DNA of 48,656 nucleotides, taken from assembly GCA_913064725.1 (NCBI GenBank), contig CAJYAI010000016.1, positions 1-48,656 on the forward strand, read 5' to 3'. The translations under genes and the position numbers were made by a program. The DNA comes from an uncultured Alteromonadaceae bacterium. GTDB taxonomy: Bacteria > Pseudomonadota > Gammaproteobacteria > Pseudomonadales > Halieaceae. The notes under the pieces were generated by a model, which searched no databases, was not told the DNA's origin, and saw only the letters and a program-made list of their open reading frames with translations. Positions 8,352-19,351 of the stretch are shown here, one piece after another (positions within the stretch are counted from its first letter, which is position 1; every line of letters begins with the position of its first letter).

Positions 8352-11300
8352 ATGCTTCTTTTGCCCGGATCCGATGCGCTATCAGCGCCTCGTTTTGACA
8401 GGTTATCTGCGCAGATAGCCAATCTCGATGCCTCATTGATGCTTAAGCGCGCTTTTTATGTCTACGCGATAGATGCGGCGGGTGAGGTAGATAGCGCCGC
8501 ATTGGCGGCGCTGTTACAGCCAGGGACCAGTGCTAAGCCATCAGGCGGCGAACTTGATGAGCAGGAGATTGTTATTGTTGCGCCGCGGTTTGGCACCATT
8601 TCTCCTTGGTCGAGTAAAGCAACCGACATAGCACTGAACTGCGATCTCGGCGCCGTTAAGCGCATCGAACGCGCTGTGGTCTATGTTGTGTCGGGGCTGT
8701 CAGCATCCGAGTACGGGTCTGATGTGGCGGCATTCCTTCACGATAGGATGGTGGAGACGGTATTGGGGTCCCTCGATCAGCTAGAGGGCCTGTTCACTGA
8801 TATTCATCCGCGACCACTCGCGACCATACCTGTCATAGCCGAGGGACGTAGCGCCCTTGAGATGGCCAATGACTCTTTAGGGCTAGCACTTGCGGCAGAT
8901 GAAATCGACTACCTCGCAGATGCCTTCAACGCCTTGAATCGCGATCCATCGGACACTGAGTTGATGATGTTTGCTCAGGCAAACTCAGAGCACTGCAGGC
9001 ATAAAATCTTCAATGCGTCTTGGACAATTGATGATGTAGATCAAACGTGGTCACTGTTCGGCATGATCAAAAATACCTATCAACAAGGTGGTGACAACGT
9101 ACTCTCCGCCTACGCGGATAATGCCGCGGTGATGGCGGGTCACACAGCAGGGCGGTTTTACCCAAGCCCCGAATCGCAGGTGTGGAACTATAACAATGAG
9201 TCCATTGCGCTGCTGATGAAAGTGGAAACACATAATCACCCGACAGCAATCGCGCCCTTTGCAGGCGCTGGTACAGGTTCAGGAGGAGAGATTAGAGACG
9301 AGGGTGCGGTTGGGCGAGGCTCAAGGCCCAAGGTGGGGCTGTGCGGTTTTACAGTCTCACACTTGAACCTACCTGATCATCCAAGGCCTTGGGAGCTGGG
9401 TTACGGGAAGCCCAGCCGCATTGTGACACCCTTGCAAATAATGACCGATGGACCGCTTGGGGCTGCGGCGTTTAATAACGAGTTTGGTCGCCCTAACTTG
9501 GCGGGATACTTTAGAACGTTTGAAGTGGCGACAAGCGACGGTGTTCGCGGTTACCACAAGCCCATCATGGTTGCGGGTGGTTACGGCAATATCAAAGTCG
9601 AGCATGTCGAGAAGCCGCCCTTCGAGGCGGGTGCAAAGTTGGTGGTTCTGGGTGGTCCGGCGATGTTGATTGGGCTTGGTGGCGGTGCAGCTTCCTCGAT
9701 GACGAGTGGGTCGAGTACTGAGGACTTGGACTTCGCATCGGTTCAGCGCCAAAACCCGGAGATCCAGAGGCGTTGTCAGGAAGTGATTGACCGGTGCTGG
9801 GAGCGTGGTGAGCAAAATCCGATAGCCTTTATCCACGATGTCGGTGCGGGCGGCCTGAGCAATGCCTTCCCAGAATTAGTAAAAGACGGTGGCTGTGGTG
9901 GTGATTTTGAACTCCGTAAAATCCCCAGTGATGAGCCGGGTATGAGTCCCTTGGAGATCTGGTGTAACGAATCGCAGGAGCGATACGTTTTGGCGATCAA
10001 TCCTGAGGATCTGAGTGAATTTGAGGCTATTTGCGTCCGCGAGCGATGCCCTTTTTCGGTGGTAGGCGAGGCTACTAGTGAGCAGCATCTCCGCTTGGGC
10101 GATACGCTACTTGAGAGTAACCCTGTGGATTTGCCGCTATCACTCTTATTTGGTAAGCCGCCTAAAATGCACAGAACAAGCTACCGCGCCTTGCCACCTA
10201 CCGATGATTTTACGGGCGAGGTCCCGATTTCTGAGGCGCTAGAGCGGGTACTGACATTCCCCGCCGTTGGCAGCAAAAGCTTTTTGATTACCATCGGTGA
10301 CCGTTCAGTCACGGGTATGGTGGCGCGCGATCAGATGGTAGGTCCCTGGCAGGTTCCCGTGTCTGATGTTGCGGTGACCACTGCGGCCCTAGACACTCAT
10401 CTCGGTGAGGCGATGAGTATGGGCGAGCGAACACCCGTGGCGACACTGGACGGACCTGCTTCGGGGCGTTTAGCAGTGGCCGAGGCTATTACTAATTTAC
10501 TGGCTGCGCCTGTTCAGACACTTGAGGATATCAATCTATCGGCAAACTGGATGTGCGCTGCCGGCCACCTTGGGGACGATGCCGTTCTCTATGACACGGT
10601 TAAAGCGGTCGGTCTTGAGTTTTGCCCTGCCCTCGGGATAACCATTCCTGTGGGTAAGGACTCGATGTCAATGCGAACGCAGTGGGATGACGACGCGGAG
10701 ACTAAAAGCGTGACGGCGCCAGTCTCGTTAATCATTACGGCTTTCGCACCGGTCGCTGATGCACGCGAGACACTCACACCTGAGTTAAAGCGTGACGAAG
10801 CGACGAGCTTGCTTCTCATCGATCTGGGACAGGGTAAAAACCGGTTAGGTGGATCCGTATTAGCCCAGACCTACGGTAAATTGGGGTCGAGCGTCCCCGA
10901 TGTTGCAGCCGACGATGTGAAAGCGCTCTTCAACGGAGTCAAGGCGTTGAAGGCCGCAGGCACGATTTTGGCCTATCACGACAGATCAGATGGCGGCGTG
11001 CTCGTCACGCTGCTCGAGATGGCCTTTGCCGCTCGCTGCGGGCTCAACGTGGAAATTAAGTGTCAGCCCGAGCAGGCGCCTGCTGTGCTCTTCAGTGAGG
11101 AGGTAGGTGTTGTCATTCAGGTGGCAGATCACCAGTTGTCGGTGGTCAGTAAGATATTGGGCGAGCACGGTTTAGATACCATGACAACGACGATAGCCAA
11201 GCCCAGACTAGACGAACGTATCGTTGTCAATACCGAGTCGTTTGAGGTTATAGACAGTCGGCGGGGCGTTCTTCAGCAGTTGTGGTCGCAAAACTCCCAT

Positions 11301-12215
11301 GCGATCCAACGCGAGCGGGATAATGCAGACTGCGCCGATCAGGAGTTTGCACTCATTTGTCAGCCTGATCCGGGTTTGTCTGCCAGCCTTAGCTTCGATA
11401 TTTCAGATGATGTTGCCGCCCCCATGATTGCCACGGGAGTGCGTCCTACAATTGCGATATTGCGCGAGCAAGGTGTCAACGGTCAGGCGGAAATGGCCGC
11501 GGCATTTCATCGAGCGGGATTTGATGCTGTCGATGTCCACATGTCGGATTTGAAATCAGGACGGCGCCACTTGTCAGACTTCAAAGGACTCGCCGCCTGC
11601 GGGGGCTTTTCATACGGAGATGTCCTGGGTGCTGGTGAGGGCTGGGCGAAGGGCGTGTTGTTTGATGCTGCAATGAGCGATCAATTTCAGGCGTTTTTTG
11701 AGCGCCAGGATAGCTTTGCGCTAGGTGTCTGTAACGGCTGTCAAATGCTGTCCGCACTCGCGCCGCTTATTCCCGGCAGTGATCACTGGCCCCGCTTTGC
11801 GCGCAATCATTCCGAGCAATATGAGGCGAGACTGGTTCGGGTGAAGGTGGAGCAATCCCCCTCTATTTTATTTGAGGGCATGGTTGGTTCTGAACTGCCT
11901 ATTGTTGTGGCGCATGGCGAGGGGCGAGCACAATTTGGTGGCGCGGAATCGTTCGACCAGCTCGAATCGTCAAAGCGTGTGGCGCTTCGCTACGTCGATA
12001 ATTTAGGTCAAACCGCATCGCTATTTCCGGCGAACCCCAATGGTTCGCCTAATGGCATTACGGGTCTTTGCAACTCAGATGGGCGAATCACTATTATGAT
12101 GCCGCATCCTGAGCGGGTGTTTAGACGGGTTCAGTTATCCTGGGCGCCAGACGATTGGCCGGAGGACTCGCCTTGGATGCGACTCTTTCGAAACGCGCGT
12201 GTCTGGGTGGACTAG
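8352..12215 (+). CDS. purL: phosphoribosylformylglycinamidine synthase
   Basis: Fourth step of purine synthesis: FGAR + glutamine + ATP gives FGAM. It is the large single-chain form (1287 residues, as in E. coli). In order it has an N-terminal PurS-like domain (with [17 protein letters not shown]), a linker with [15 protein letters not shown], the duplicated PurM-like ATP-binding domains ([19 protein letters not shown] and the second half around YHDRSDGG), and a C-terminal glutamine amidotransferase with Cys1127 (GVCNGCQM), His1252 and Glu1254 (PHPER). All are intact. Gene order purL divergent from mltF is shared with E. coli. Confidence 0.98.
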   Translation: MLLLPGSDALSAPRFDRLSAQIANLDASLMLKRAFYVYAIDAAGEVDSAALAALLQPGTSAKPSGGELDEQEIVIVAPRFGTISPWSSKATDIALNCDLGAVKRIERAVVYVVSGLSASEYGSDVAAFLHDRMVETVLGSLDQLEGLFTDIHPRPLATIPVIAEGRSALEMANDSLGLALAADEIDYLADAFNALNRDPSDTELMMFAQANSEHCRHKIFNASWTIDDVDQTWSLFGMIKNTYQQGGDNVLSAYADNAAVMAGHTAGRFYPSPESQVWNYNNESIALLMKVETHNHPTAIAPFAGAGTGSGGEIRDEGAVGRGSRPKVGLCGFTVSHLNLPDHPRPWELGYGKPSRIVTPLQIMTDGPLGAAAFNNEFGRPNLAGYFRTFEVATSDGVRGYHKPIMVAGGYGNIKVEHVEKPPFEAGAKLVVLGGPAMLIGLGGGAASSMTSGSSTEDLDFASVQRQNPEIQRRCQEVIDRCWERGEQNPIAFIHDVGAGGLSNAFPELVKDGGCGGDFELRKIPSDEPGMSPLEIWCNESQERYVLAINPEDLSEFEAICVRERCPFSVVGEATSEQHLRLGDTLLESNPVDLPLSLLFGKPPKMHRTSYRALPPTDDFTGEVPISEALERVLTFPAVGSKSFLITIGDRSVTGMVARDQMVGPWQVPVSDVAVTTAALDTHLGEAMSMGERTPVATLDGPASGRLAVAEAITNLLAAPVQTLEDINLSANWMCAAGHLGDDAVLYDTVKAVGLEFCPALGITIPVGKDSMSMRTQWDDDAETKSVTAPVSLIITAFAPVADARETLTPELKRDEATSLLLIDLGQGKNRLGGSVLAQTYGKLGSSVPDVAADDVKALFNGVKALKAAGTILAYHDRSDGGVLVTLLEMAFAARCGLNVEIKCQPEQAPAVLFSEEVGVVIQVADHQLSVVSKILGEHGLDTMTTTIAKPRLDERIVVNTESFEVIDSRRGVLQQLWSQNSHAIQRERDNADCADQEFALICQPDPGLSASLSFDISDDVAAPMIATGVRPTIAILREQGVNGQAEMAAAFHRAGFDAVDVHMSDLKSGRRHLSDFKGLAACGGFSYGDVLGAGEGWAKGVLFDAAMSDQFQAFFERQDSFALGVCNGCQMLSALAPLIPGSDHWPRFARNHSEQYEARLVRVKVEQSPSILFEGMVGSELPIVVAHGEGRAQFGGAESFDQLESSKRVALRYVDNLGQTASLFPANPNGSPNGITGLCNSDGRITIMMPHPERVFRRVQLSWAPDDWPEDSPWMRLFRNARVWVD

Positions 12216-12318
12216 CGGCCTATGCCGATAGCCTTGACGGAGCCTACAAGCTACACTTCGCGCCTTTCTTAACTAATGCTTAGATAATGCCTTGCCGCAT
12301 TTGCCCTACGGAGCTGGA

Positions 12319-14238
12319 ATGCTAAACCGCTACCCAATATGGAAGAACCTGTTCATAGCGTTGATTGTTGCTATGGGGTTTTACTATGCATCCCCTAACC
12401 TATACGCACCGGATCCCGCGCTGCAGTTTGGCGGAACCAGCAGTGCGCAAGGGGTCGATGAGGCGACGATGGCTCGCGTTAGTCGTGCGCTTTCAGCATC
12501 GGGTGTTGGGCATTTCGGACAGGAAATCCAGGATTCAGGAAAGACCGGTTTGGTTCGGTTGGACAGCCGGGATCAGCAGCTCAAGGCCCAATCTATTTTG
12601 CAGCGAGAGCTGGGTGATGGGTACGTTGTCGCACTGAACTTAGCGCCCACCACACCGGATTGGTTGCTCAATGGTGGGGCACAACCGATGAAGTTGGGGC
12701 TTGATTTGAGTGGAGGCGTTCATTTTAAGCTCGAGGTCGACGTCGACGCGGCAACTGTTCGCAAGCTTGAGCAATATGAAAGTGGCATCAAGCGGCGGCT
12801 TCGTGAAAAGCGTATCCGGGGGCGCGTGGCGCTTGAGGGTCGTCGGATCGGCATGACGTTCCGGTCTGAGGAAGACCGAGAAGTAGCGCGGTCAGAAGTC
12901 AGGGATCTTTATCCAGAGTTGCTTCTCGATCGAGTCGATGCTGAGACCGTTCAATTATTTGCTGAGGTAACTGATGCGACGATCGCAGAAGGGGTCGAAT
13001 ATGCGGTAGCACAAAACCTCACGACCTTGAGAAATCGGGTTAATGAACTCGGTGTATCGGAGCCGTTGGTGCAGCGCCAGGGAAAGAATCGAATCGTTGT
13101 TGAGTTGCCTGGGATCCAAGATACGGCGGAGGCAAAGCGTATCTTAGGCAAGGTGGCCAACCTTGAGTTTCGTCTCGTTGCCGAGACCAACGCGCCCATC
13201 TCGGAGCGCCAGCGATTCGACTATCGAGGCGAAGCCCGGCAGGGTATGACTGAATGGCTTGAGCGAGAAATCATCATTACGGGCGAGCGCGTATCGAATG
13301 CAGCGGCCAGTTTCGATCAGAATGGTCAGCCTAACGTTCAAATAACACTCGATGGCGAAGGCGGTATGCTGATGTCGCGCGCGACGCGCGCCAACGTGAA
13401 GCGCCGCATGGGCGTCCTGTTTATCGAGCGCAAATTCCGCACCAGCTACGATACCGACGAGAACGGTGAGACCGTTATTAATCGTCAGCCCTATGACGAG
13501 AAAAAGGTGTTGACCGCCCCTGTGATTCAATCTGCTTTGGGGGCTCAGTTTCAAATTACGGGCTTAGACAGTCCGGCTGAGGCTTCAGAGCTTGCTTTGA
13601 TGCTCAGAGCCGGTGCGCTAGCGGCACCGATCAGTTTTGTCGAGGAGCGGACCGTCGGACCATCTTTGGGCGCAGAGAATATTGAGTTGGGGGTCAAATC
13701 ACTGCAGCTGGGTTTAACGCTGGTTGTTCTCTTCATGATGCTTTATTACCGCGTCTTTGGTGTCATCGCGGTAGTAGCACTTACCGCCAACTTAGTCTTG
13801 CTCGTCGCGGTCATGTCGCTTCTGAGCGCGACATTAACGCTGCCGGGCATTGCTGGCATCGTGTTAACTGTCGGTATGGCAGTAGATGCAAACGTCCTCA
13901 TTTTTGCGCGGATTAGAGAGGAAATTGCCGCTGGATCATCAAATCAGCTGGCTATACACAGTGGATTTCAGCGAGCTGTTACCACGATTTTAGATGCGAA
14001 TATTACGACGCTGATTGTGGCTGTAATTCTGTACGCAGTCGGAACGGGGCCAATAAAGGGGTTTGCCGTTACGCTCTCGGTGGGGATCATCACATCAATG
14101 TTTACTGCGATCCTGGGCACGCGCGCCTTGGTCAATCTGGCTTATGGCGGGCGTCGCGTGGAGCGACTCAGCATTGGCCGCGTTAAAATGAAACCTGCGG
14201 TAACCACTGCGCCAACCAATGCGGAGAGCACAGTATGA
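12319..14238 (+). CDS. secD: protein translocase subunit SecD
   Basis: Inner-membrane subunit that, with SecF, uses the proton gradient to help pull exported proteins through SecYEG. 639 residues: one N-terminal helix (about 8-26), a large periplasmic region with GLDLSGGVHF and LRNRVNELGVSEP, then five C-terminal helices including TVGMAVDANVLIFARIREE. ATG at 12319 is preferred because GGAG sits five bases before it and the product begins like other SecD proteins; a TTG nine codons upstream is less likely. It overlaps secF (ATGA). The usual upstream partner yajC is absent. Confidence 0.96.
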   Translation: MLNRYPIWKNLFIALIVAMGFYYASPNLYAPDPALQFGGTSSAQGVDEATMARVSRALSASGVGHFGQEIQDSGKTGLVRLDSRDQQLKAQSILQRELGDGYVVALNLAPTTPDWLLNGGAQPMKLGLDLSGGVHFKLEVDVDAATVRKLEQYESGIKRRLREKRIRGRVALEGRRIGMTFRSEEDREVARSEVRDLYPELLLDRVDAETVQLFAEVTDATIAEGVEYAVAQNLTTLRNRVNELGVSEPLVQRQGKNRIVVELPGIQDTAEAKRILGKVANLEFRLVAETNAPISERQRFDYRGEARQGMTEWLEREIIITGERVSNAAASFDQNGQPNVQITLDGEGGMLMSRATRANVKRRMGVLFIERKFRTSYDTDENGETVINRQPYDEKKVLTAPVIQSALGAQFQITGLDSPAEASELALMLRAGALAAPISFVEERTVGPSLGAENIELGVKSLQLGLTLVVLFMMLYYRVFGVIAVVALTANLVLLVAVMSLLSATLTLPGIAGIVLTVGMAVDANVLIFARIREEIAAGSSNQLAIHSGFQRAVTTILDANITTLIVAVILYAVGTGPIKGFAVTLSVGIITSMFTAILGTRALVNLAYGGRRVERLSIGRVKMKPAVTTAPTNAESTV

Positions 14239-15149
14239 AGCCGATAGCGTTCATGCGCGGTCGATTTATCGCCGCTACTATCTCAGGTTTATTGCTGACG
14301 GGGACACTGGTGTCACTAGGCCTACAGCAGTTGAATTGGGGCCTCGATTTTACAGGTGGCACGCTTATTGAGTTGAACTACGAACGCAGTGCTGACCTCG
14401 GGGCGATCCGCGATGAGCTCGCGACCGAGGGCTACGACGGTGCGCTAGTGGTGAGTTTTGGTAGCGATAGAGATGTTTTGGTCAGGCTTCCTATCAGTTA
14501 CTCAGATGCGGAGGGTACTCGTATGGTCGATGTGTTGCGAGCATCGACATCGCAAGAGGTGACCTTGCAGCGAATGGAATTTGTCGGCCCGCAGGTAGGA
14601 GATGAGCTGCGAGAGCAGGGCGGTCTGGCTATGCTGTTAGCGCTGGGACTTGTCCTGATCTACGTGGGATTTCGCTTTCAATTAAAGTTTGCAATGGGTG
14701 CGGTTATCGCTCTTGCTCACGACGTGCTCATTATTCTCGGGTTCTTTTCAATCACGCGATTGGAGTTCGATCTCTCCGTTCTAGCAGCCATCCTGGCCGT
14801 GATTGGCTACTCGCTTAACGATACTATCGTCGTATCGGATCGTATTCGTGAGAATCTGCGTAAAATCCGCAAGATGAGCCCGTTGGGCGTTATTGATGTA
14901 TCGCTAAATGAGACCCTTGGTCGGACATTGGTGACATCACTGACCACGATGCTGGTCTTGACCTCTCTGGCCATTCTCGGCGGCGACATGATCTTTGGAT
15001 TTGCCGTTGCTCTGCTTGTAGGCGTGTCGGTCGGTACCTACTCATCCATTTATGTTGCCTCAACGTCACTGCTGGCGCTCGGAGTGACTAAAGAGGATGT
15101 GGCAATTCCTGTTAAGGAAGGTGAGGACCAGGATGCGATAGCACCCTGA
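14235..15149 (+). CDS. secF: protein translocase subunit SecF
   Basis: Partner of SecD. 304 residues with an N-terminal helix, the conserved GLDFTGGTLIEL just after it, a short periplasmic domain, and five C-terminal helices with IGYSLNDTIVVSDRIREN. The start overlaps the secD stop by four bases. It ends nine bases before the convergent suhB stop, with no terminator visible between them. Confidence 0.96.
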   Translation: MKPIAFMRGRFIAATISGLLLTGTLVSLGLQQLNWGLDFTGGTLIELNYERSADLGAIRDELATEGYDGALVVSFGSDRDVLVRLPISYSDAEGTRMVDVLRASTSQEVTLQRMEFVGPQVGDELREQGGLAMLLALGLVLIYVGFRFQLKFAMGAVIALAHDVLIILGFFSITRLEFDLSVLAAILAVIGYSLNDTIVVSDRIRENLRKIRKMSPLGVIDVSLNETLGRTLVTSLTTMLVLTSLAILGGDMIFGFAVALLVGVSVGTYSSIYVASTSLLALGVTKEDVAIPVKEGEDQDAIAP

Positions 15150-15158
15150 TTAGGAGTA

Positions 15159-15941
15159 TCAGCGAATAGCGGCGGCGATGTGTTTGAGTAGCTTAGGGTT
15201 ACCACACATCACATCGCCACCATTTAGTACGTCATCACTGCCTTTGAAATCCGTGATTAAACCGCCTGACTCTCGGATGAGCAGTGCGCCGGCAGCGACA
15301 TCCCAAGGCTTTAAGTCCGCTTCCCAGAAGCCGTCCAAGCGGCCTGCAGCGACGTAGGCGAGGTCTAGCGCGGCAGCGCCAGCACGGCGGACGCCCATGG
15401 AGTTGCCCGCTATTTCGCCGAGCCCCTTGAGGTACCAAGCCATACGATCCTCGCTGTGGCCAAGAAAGGGTGTGCCAGTGCCTATAAGGCACTCCTTGAA
15501 GTCAACGCGATCCGATACCCGGAGTCGACGACCGTTAAGCTGTGCGCCTCTCCCGCGAGAGGCGGTAAATTCCTCTTGCCTGACGGGGTCCAAAACAACC
15601 GCGTGCTCGACTTTGCCGGCTTTTGTGCAAGCAATACTGATGCAGTAGTGAGGAATGCCTCGCATGAAGTTACTGGTGCCATCGAGTGGATCGATAATCC
15701 AGACATACTCTGCATCCTCCGGACCTGTTCGTCCGCTCTCCTCGCATAGGAAGGCATGATCAGGGTAGGTTTTTTGCAAGTTGAAGATGAGCTCTCGCTC
15801 TGAGGCTAAATCCACTTCGGTAACGAAATCCGCTTTTCCCTTGGCTTCAAATCGGAGCCGGGTGAGGTCGTCAGAGGCACGAGCGATCAGATTGCCTGCT
15901 TTTCGTGCTGCGCGAAGCGCGATGTTAACCATTGGTTCCAT
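15159..15941 (-). CDS. suhB: inositol-1-monophosphatase family protein
   Basis: Mg-dependent phosphatase fold; in E. coli SuhB also takes part in rRNA transcription antitermination. 260 residues. Metal-binding motifs are EESG, IIDPLDGTSNF and WDVAAGALLIRESGG. ATG at 15941 gives the usual family N-terminus (MEPMVNIALRAARKAG); the frame continues upstream to 16013, but that part has no family resemblance. It is on the opposite strand within an otherwise plus-strand block, divergent from trmJ, as I recall for Pseudomonas. Confidence 0.93.
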   Translation of the reverse strand: MEPMVNIALRAARKAGNLIARASDDLTRLRFEAKGKADFVTEVDLASERELIFNLQKTYPDHAFLCEESGRTGPEDAEYVWIIDPLDGTSNFMRGIPHYCISIACTKAGKVEHAVVLDPVRQEEFTASRGRGAQLNGRRLRVSDRVDFKECLIGTGTPFLGHSEDRMAWYLKGLGEIAGNSMGVRRAGAAALDLAYVAAGRLDGFWEADLKPWDVAAGALLIRESGGLITDFKGSDDVLNGGDVMCGNPKLLKHIAAAIR

Positions 15942-16005
15942 GATGCTATCCGGGTAATCGGGGGGAGCGCGATGATAACAAGAAGCGCGTCTCTGCGTTA
16001 GGGTT

Positions 16006-16014
16006 TGGTACACT
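16006..16014 (+). promoter_or_regulatory. possible extended -10 promoter of trmJ
   Basis: TG-G-TACACT at 16006-16014 fits an extended -10 element, 26 bases before the trmJ ATG. No good -35 lies at the matching distance, which is acceptable for this promoter type but leaves the call weak. Confidence 0.35.
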
Positions 16015-16039
16015 CGCGCTCGACTTCTGTGAGCTGATT

Positions 16040-16783
16040 ATGAACGCATCCAATATTCAAATTGTACTGGTTAATCCATCGCACCCTGGAAATATTGGGG
16101 CTGTCGCAAGAGCAATGAAGAATATGGGGCTTCGACAACTAGTGTTAGTGGCTCCTCGGCAATTTCCCGATCCTGAAGCGGAGTGGCGCGCCGCAAGCGC
16201 CGTAGACATTATTCATGAGGCTCGCGTGGTGGGCACATTGGATGAAGCTATCGCTGGCAGTCAATTTGTCGTGGGCACCAGTGCGCGGGATCGGCGTATT
16301 CCCTGGCCTGTACAAGACGCACGATTAACAGCGAAGCGCATCGTTGAGCGATCTGTAGCTGACAAGGTGTCCGTCCTATTTGGGCGTGAGGACAGCGGCT
16401 TAAATAATGAAGAACTTCGTCGTTGCAATCTACATTGTCACATTCCAACGCATCCTGATTATGAGTCACTGAATTTATCGATGGCGGTTCAGATTGTGTG
16501 TTACGAGATTCGCATGACAGAGCTGGAGGGATCTCTACCAACGGCAGAGGATGCGCACTGGGAAAACGCGTTTGCGACCTCTCAGGACATGGAGTATTTT
16601 TATGAGCACCTCGAAGATACGTTAATAGACCTAGAGTTTTTAAATCCTAACGCGCCTCGGCAACTCATGACCCGGATGCGGCGTTTATACAGTCGTGTTC
16701 GCTTGGATGACATGGAAGTGCAGATTTTGCGGGGTATTTTGAAAGAAACCCGGCGCTTAGTGCGCGAAAACAACAATAAATAG
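16040..16783 (+). CDS. trmJ: tRNA (cytidine/uridine-2'-O-)-methyltransferase
   Basis: SpoU-family (SPOUT) enzyme that methylates the 2'-O of nucleotide 32 in several tRNAs using SAM. 247 residues with the three trefoil-knot motifs in order: VNPSHPGNIGAVARAMKNMG near the N-terminus, LFGREDSGLNNEEL in the middle, and HIPTHPDYESLNLSMAVQ. The C-terminal helical tail ends in RRLVRENNN, usual for TrmJ. It is followed after 73 bases by iscR; the cysE gene found between them in Pseudomonas is missing. Confidence 0.95.
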   Translation: MNASNIQIVLVNPSHPGNIGAVARAMKNMGLRQLVLVAPRQFPDPEAEWRAASAVDIIHEARVVGTLDEAIAGSQFVVGTSARDRRIPWPVQDARLTAKRIVERSVADKVSVLFGREDSGLNNEELRRCNLHCHIPTHPDYESLNLSMAVQIVCYEIRMTELEGSLPTAEDAHWENAFATSQDMEYFYEHLEDTLIDLEFLNPNAPRQLMTRMRRLYSRVRLDDMEVQILRGILKETRRLVRENNNK

Positions 16784-16807
16784 CCTCCCTCTGTGGCTAA
16801 ACGCCTA

Positions 16808-16832
16808 ATTCTTGACTAAACTAGTCGGGTAT
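16808..16832 (+). promoter_or_regulatory. IscR type 1 operator over the isc promoter
   Basis: This 25-base site agrees with the E. coli type 1 IscR consensus (ATASYYGACTRWWW then YAGTCRRSTAT) at 23 positions by my alignment, with mismatches at the third and fourteenth bases. The core GACTAAACTAGTC (16814-16826) is partly symmetric. It covers a -35 element TTGACT (16812-16817); a weak -10 TAGAAA lies at 16833-16838. Occupation by [2Fe-2S]-IscR would block transcription, the known feedback on the isc operon. Confidence 0.75.
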
Positions 16833-16856
16833 TAGAAAACGAACTACATCACGCGC

Positions 16857-17324
16857 ATGAAATTGACGACTCGGGGCCGCTACGCGGTGACAGCAATGTT
16901 GGATTTGGCTATTCACGGAAGTGATGAGCCCATCACGCTTGCGGACATTTCGACGCGGCAGGAAATATCCCTGTCTTATTTGGAGCAGTTGTTTTCAAAG
17001 CTTCGGCGCGAGGAGTTGGTGCGAAGTGTTCGGGGTCCGGGCGGCGGCTATCAGCTAGCTCGAGCCTTCGATCGAATATTCGTGGCACAGATCATAGATG
17101 CCGTTGACGAATCTATTGATGCAACGAACTGTCAGGGCCGTGGTGATTGTAATCACGGGGAAGTGTGTCTCACACACCACCTTTGGCAGGATTTGTCGGA
17201 TCAGATTCACGGCTTCTTGAGCGGTATTAGCTTGGAAGATCTGGTAAGCCGCAGTGGGCGCCAGGGTGGCGGATATATGGCGGGGCTTGTTGAGTCTCAG
17301 CCACTTACTTTGAGAGATATGTAG
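16857..17324 (+). CDS. iscR: Fe-S cluster assembly transcriptional regulator
   Basis: Rrf2-family winged-helix sensor that represses the isc operon when it carries a [2Fe-2S] cluster. 155 residues. The DNA-binding domain covers about 1-65 (with [24 protein letters not shown]). The cluster ligands Cys92, Cys98, Cys104 and His107 sit at the same positions as in E. coli IscR. It is the first gene of iscRSUA-hscBA-fdx and lies 24 bases after a matching operator, so autoregulation is expected. Confidence 0.97.
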   Translation: MKLTTRGRYAVTAMLDLAIHGSDEPITLADISTRQEISLSYLEQLFSKLRREELVRSVRGPGGGYQLARAFDRIFVAQIIDAVDESIDATNCQGRGDCNHGEVCLTHHLWQDLSDQIHGFLSGISLEDLVSRSGRQGGGYMAGLVESQPLTLRDM

Positions 17325-17349
17325 ACCAGAACGGTCTGGGGGAAAATGT

Positions 17350-18582
17350 ATGGGTAAGGCTGAAACGATTAATGTCCCGATCTACCTCGATTATTTATCG
17401 ACCACGCCCGTCGATCCGAGGGTTGTCGAGGCAATGACTCAGTGTTTATCGATGGATGGGGTTTTCGGTAATCCGGCATCTCGATCGCATCAGTACGGCT
17501 GGAAGGCAGAGGAGGCCATTGAGAATGCGCGCTGCCAAGTGGCCGAACTGCTTAATGCAGACCCTCGAGAGATTGTGTGGACATCGGGCGCGACCGAGTC
17601 AGACAACCTCGCCATCAAAGGCGCGGCGCACTTTTACCAGCGTAAGGGCAAGCACATCATTACCTCTAAGATAGAGCATAAGGCTGTGCTGGATACCTGT
17701 CGGCAGTTAGAGCGTGAGGGTTTCGAGGTGACGTATCTCGAGCCCAATACCGATGGTTTGACTACGCCACAAATGATCGCGGATGTGATTCGCGACGACA
17801 CAACTGTGGTTAGCGTGATGCACGCAAATAACGAGATAGGCGTCGTCAATGATGTGGCGGGCATCGGCGAGGTTTGTCGAGAGCGAGGCGTCATCTACCA
17901 TGTTGACGCAGCACAAAGCACTGGCAAGATGCCTCTGGATATGGAGGCGATGAAAATCGACCTGTTGTCGATCTCAGCGCACAAAATGTACGGCCCAAAG
18001 GGCATCGGCGTGCTATACGTCCGTCGAAAGCCACGAGTGCGTCTCGAAGCTCAAATGCACGGTGGTGGCCATGAACGCGGGATGCGCTCAGGAACGCTAG
18101 CGACTCATCAAATTGTGGGTTTGGGTGAGGCGGCACGCATTGCTAAAGAAGAAATGCAGGCTGAGGGCGAGCGTTTAAAAGGGCTGCGTCAGCGGTTTTG
18201 GAATGCCATTAACGACATACCCGAGGTGCACATCAATGGCTCTAGAGACCATCGTTTACCGGGTGCATTAAACGTCAGCTTTGCCTTTGTAGAGGGTGAG
18301 TCGTTGCTGATGTCCTTGAAAGGCCTTGCAATTTCTAGCGGGTCCGCCTGTACCTCGGCGAGTCTTGAGCCCTCATATGTGTTGAGAGCACTGGGACTAA
18401 ACGACGAACTTGCACACAGCTCATTGCGATTTAGTTTTGGGCGTTTTACCACCGAAGACGACGTTGATACGGCGGCGCGAAGCGTGCGCCATGCCGTTGA
18501 TAAGTTGCGGGAACTATCGCCACTATGGGATATGTATCAAGACGGTATTGACCTCAGTACAATTGAATGGGCAGCGCATTAA
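17350..18582 (+). CDS. iscS: cysteine desulfurase
   Basis: PLP enzyme that removes sulfur from cysteine as a persulfide for IscU, tRNA thiolation and other acceptors. 410 residues. The PLP lysine is Lys212 ([10 protein letters not shown]) and the persulfide cysteine is Cys334 in the mobile loop [15 protein letters not shown]. The N-terminus has a few residues more than E. coli IscS before [22 protein letters not shown] Shine-Dalgarno precedes the ATG. It is 25 bases after iscR. Confidence 0.97.
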   Translation: MGKAETINVPIYLDYLSTTPVDPRVVEAMTQCLSMDGVFGNPASRSHQYGWKAEEAIENARCQVAELLNADPREIVWTSGATESDNLAIKGAAHFYQRKGKHIITSKIEHKAVLDTCRQLEREGFEVTYLEPNTDGLTTPQMIADVIRDDTTVVSVMHANNEIGVVNDVAGIGEVCRERGVIYHVDAAQSTGKMPLDMEAMKIDLLSISAHKMYGPKGIGVLYVRRKPRVRLEAQMHGGGHERGMRSGTLATHQIVGLGEAARIAKEEMQAEGERLKGLRQRFWNAINDIPEVHINGSRDHRLPGALNVSFAFVEGESLLMSLKGLAISSGSACTSASLEPSYVLRALGLNDELAHSSLRFSFGRFTTEDDVDTAARSVRHAVDKLRELSPLWDMYQDGIDLSTIEWAAH

Positions 18583-18611
18583 TCGGCGCGTAGCGCCCCA
18601 AGGAATGAATT

Positions 18612-18995
18612 ATGGCTTACAGCGATAAAGTAATTGATCACTACGAGAACCCCCGCAATGTCGGCAAGCTGGATGCAGACAGTGACAACGTCGGAACGGG
18701 CATGGTTGGTGCGCCAGCGTGCGGCGATGTCATGCGACTTCAGATACAGGTCAATGAGGACGGTGTCATAGAAGACGCAAAGTTTAAGACCTATGGCTGT
18801 GGTTCAGCCATTGCGTCAAGTTCACTGCTTACGGAGTGGGTAAAAGGTAAAAAGCTCGATGAGGCTGCTGCTATAAAGAATACAGAGATAGCGCAAGAAC
18901 TCGCCTTGCCACCCGTGAAAATTCACTGCTCGGTACTGGCAGAGGACGCGATAAAAGCAGCGGTCAAAAATTTCCGTGAGAAGCGGGGCGACTAA
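18612..18995 (+). CDS. iscU: Fe-S cluster scaffold protein
   Basis: Scaffold on which [2Fe-2S] clusters are built from IscS sulfur and then released with HscA/HscB. 127 residues. Ligands Cys37, Asp39, Cys63, His105 and Cys106 are all present, and LPPVK (99-103) is the HscA recognition motif. Its stop overlaps the iscA start by one base. Confidence 0.98.
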   Translation: MAYSDKVIDHYENPRNVGKLDADSDNVGTGMVGAPACGDVMRLQIQVNEDGVIEDAKFKTYGCGSAIASSSLLTEWVKGKKLDEAAAIKNTEIAQELALPPVKIHCSVLAEDAIKAAVKNFREKRGD

Positions 18996-19318
18996 TGTCT
19001 ATTAGCGTTACATCCGCTGCCGCCGACCACGTAAGCAAGCAGCTGCGAGCACGGGGTAGTGGCGAGGGCATCCGGATTGGTGTCAAAACGTCAGGCTGCT
19101 CCGGCTTGGCGTACGTCCTAGAGTTCGTTGATGTGAAAGACCCGGACGATACCGTGATCGAGGCTGAGGGTGTCTGTGTATTTGTCGACCCTAAGAGTCT
19201 GGTTTATTTGGATGGAACGGTTGTTGACTATACGCGCGAAGGGCTTAATGAAGGGCTGGAGTTCAAAAATCCGAACGTGGCCGGTGAGTGCGGCTGTGGT
19301 GAGAGCTTCACGGTCTGA
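18995..19318 (+). CDS. iscA: A-type Fe-S cluster carrier IscA
   Basis: A-type carrier that passes Fe-S clusters or iron to apoproteins. 107 residues with the three invariant cysteines Cys35 (TSGCSGLAY), Cys99 and Cys101 (ECGCGESF). Position directly after iscU and the IscA-type spacing distinguish it from ErpA and SufA. Confidence 0.96.
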   Translation: MSISVTSAAADHVSKQLRARGSGEGIRIGVKTSGCSGLAYVLEFVDVKDPDDTVIEAEGVCVFVDPKSLVYLDGTVVDYTREGLNEGLEFKNPNVAGECGCGESFTV

Positions 19319-19351
19319 GTCAGAGTGGCTAACTGAAGCTGGTGGGGTCGC

